This document shows, piece after piece, positions 63,646 to 64,000 of a stretch of 64,000 nucleotides of DNA. The stretch is from positions 226,951-290,950 of the forward strand of contig NW_008246115.1 in NCBI RefSeq assembly GCF_000281045.1, read 5' to 3'. The notes below the pieces were generated by a model that saw only the letters and a program-made list of their open reading frames with translations, was not told the origin of the DNA and ran no database searches. The position numbers and the translations under genes were made by a program. Within the stretch, counting starts at the first letter, position 1, and each line of letters opens with the position of its first letter. The stretch is from Saprolegnia diclina VS20 (taxonomy: Eukaryota; Oomycota; Saprolegniomycetes; Saprolegniales; Saprolegniaceae).

Positions 63646-64000
63646 GATCCCACTGGCAACAATTCTCAAGTGCCTTGTTGATCGATTCGCGTATTTTGCA
63701 GTGGCCATCGAAGGCGGTAGCGAAGAACAAGGCTGTGTGGCCGCCGACAACACGACCACATTTGCTGATGCCCTTGTGATTACGTCGCATGCAGTAGACC
63801 TTCCAGACTTCGGGAAGGGACACCGTTGCATCCTGTGCGCTCATAATGCAGCCAGCAGATGCAGTCGCGCCAACGACGGTTCCGTGACACCCCGTCACGT
63901 CACCATCCATTCGGCTGGCCGGCAACATGCCATCGCCGGTTCTCGCTCGCATGCGGGTAGGGTTCGGCAAATCGGTCCCTGCAGAGCACAGTTGGATCAT
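63596..64000 (-). CDS. Possible ankyrin-repeat gene fragment at window edge
   Basis: A minus-strand open frame contains GGHTALFFATAFDGHCKI, which fits one ankyrin repeat (G-x-TAL-x-x-A-x-x-x-GH). Upstream of this the sequence is weak and may include an intron or decay. It reaches the window end, so the gene is incomplete. It overlaps the last 50 nt of the convergent CEP70-like gene, which is unusual. Low confidence. Confidence 0.3.
   Translation of the reverse strand: MIQLCSAGTDLPNPTRMRARTGDGMLPASRMDGDVTGCHGTVVGATASAGCIMSAQDATVSLPEVWKVYCMRRNHKGISKCGRVVGGHTALFFATAFDGHCKIRESINKALENCCQWDLTAGSCATRERGAPSA

Overview
The window reads as a GC-rich, gene-dense nuclear segment of an oomycete, most likely a saprolegnialean (Saprolegnia/Achlya-like) water mould. 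This placement is an inference. It rests on very short introns (mostly about 40-60 nt, nearly all ending in TAG), strong G/C third positions, closely packed genes on both strands, a glutathionylspermidine-synthetase-like gene, a bZIP factor with a non-canonical basic region of the kind reported in oomycetes, and several divergent single-exon leucine-rich proteins.

Layout. 0-3 kb: the 3' part of a glutathionylspermidine synthetase-like gene and a minus-strand multi-pass membrane protein with an acidic tail. 3.8-5.4 kb: a leucine-rich-repeat-like gene with a frame break. 5.5-18.5 kb: an EDRF1-like TPR protein, a PDZ protein, a CPT2-type carnitine acyltransferase, an eIF2-alpha-kinase-like kinase and the splicing factor CRNKL1. 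20-28.7 kb: a PX-PDZ-PDZ-coiled-coil protein, a secreted YWTD/IPT protein and a bZIP factor with a START-like C-terminal region. 29-33 kb: two tandem small acidic paralogues, then a FYVE plus RING-H2 locus whose two domains lie in different frames. 33.7-34.3 kb: an assembly gap next to an inverted, decayed copy of the 3' end of a neighbouring PDI gene. 34-51.5 kb: a dense housekeeping block (PDI-like oxidoreductase, proteasome PSMB2, helicase DDX27, rRNA methyltransferase BUD23, Misato, CENATAC, a cyclin, PIG-H, an AANAT-PhzF fusion, a coiled-coil membrane protein). 53.5-64 kb: an SLC34-like Na/phosphate cotransporter, two more LRR-like genes and one LRR-like pseudogene, a CEP70-like centrosomal protein and a possible ankyrin-repeat gene at the edge.

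The genes do not form one pathway. Shared themes are ribosome and RNA biogenesis (DDX27, BUD23, CRNKL1, CENATAC), the ER and membrane (PDI, PIG-H, phosphate transporter), phosphoinositide or scaffold proteins (PX-PDZ, FYVE) and the centrosome/cytoskeleton (CEP70, Misato). About 70 introns were assigned by eye from frame continuity. For every multi-exon model the exon lengths sum to a multiple of three, which supports the models; untranslated ends are unknown. The least ordinary items are the AANAT-PhzF fusion, the bZIP with Ile at the invariant Asn position, the long hairpin inside the one oversized intron (DDX27), the inverted PDI remnant beside the gap, and the tandem acidic micro-paralogues.
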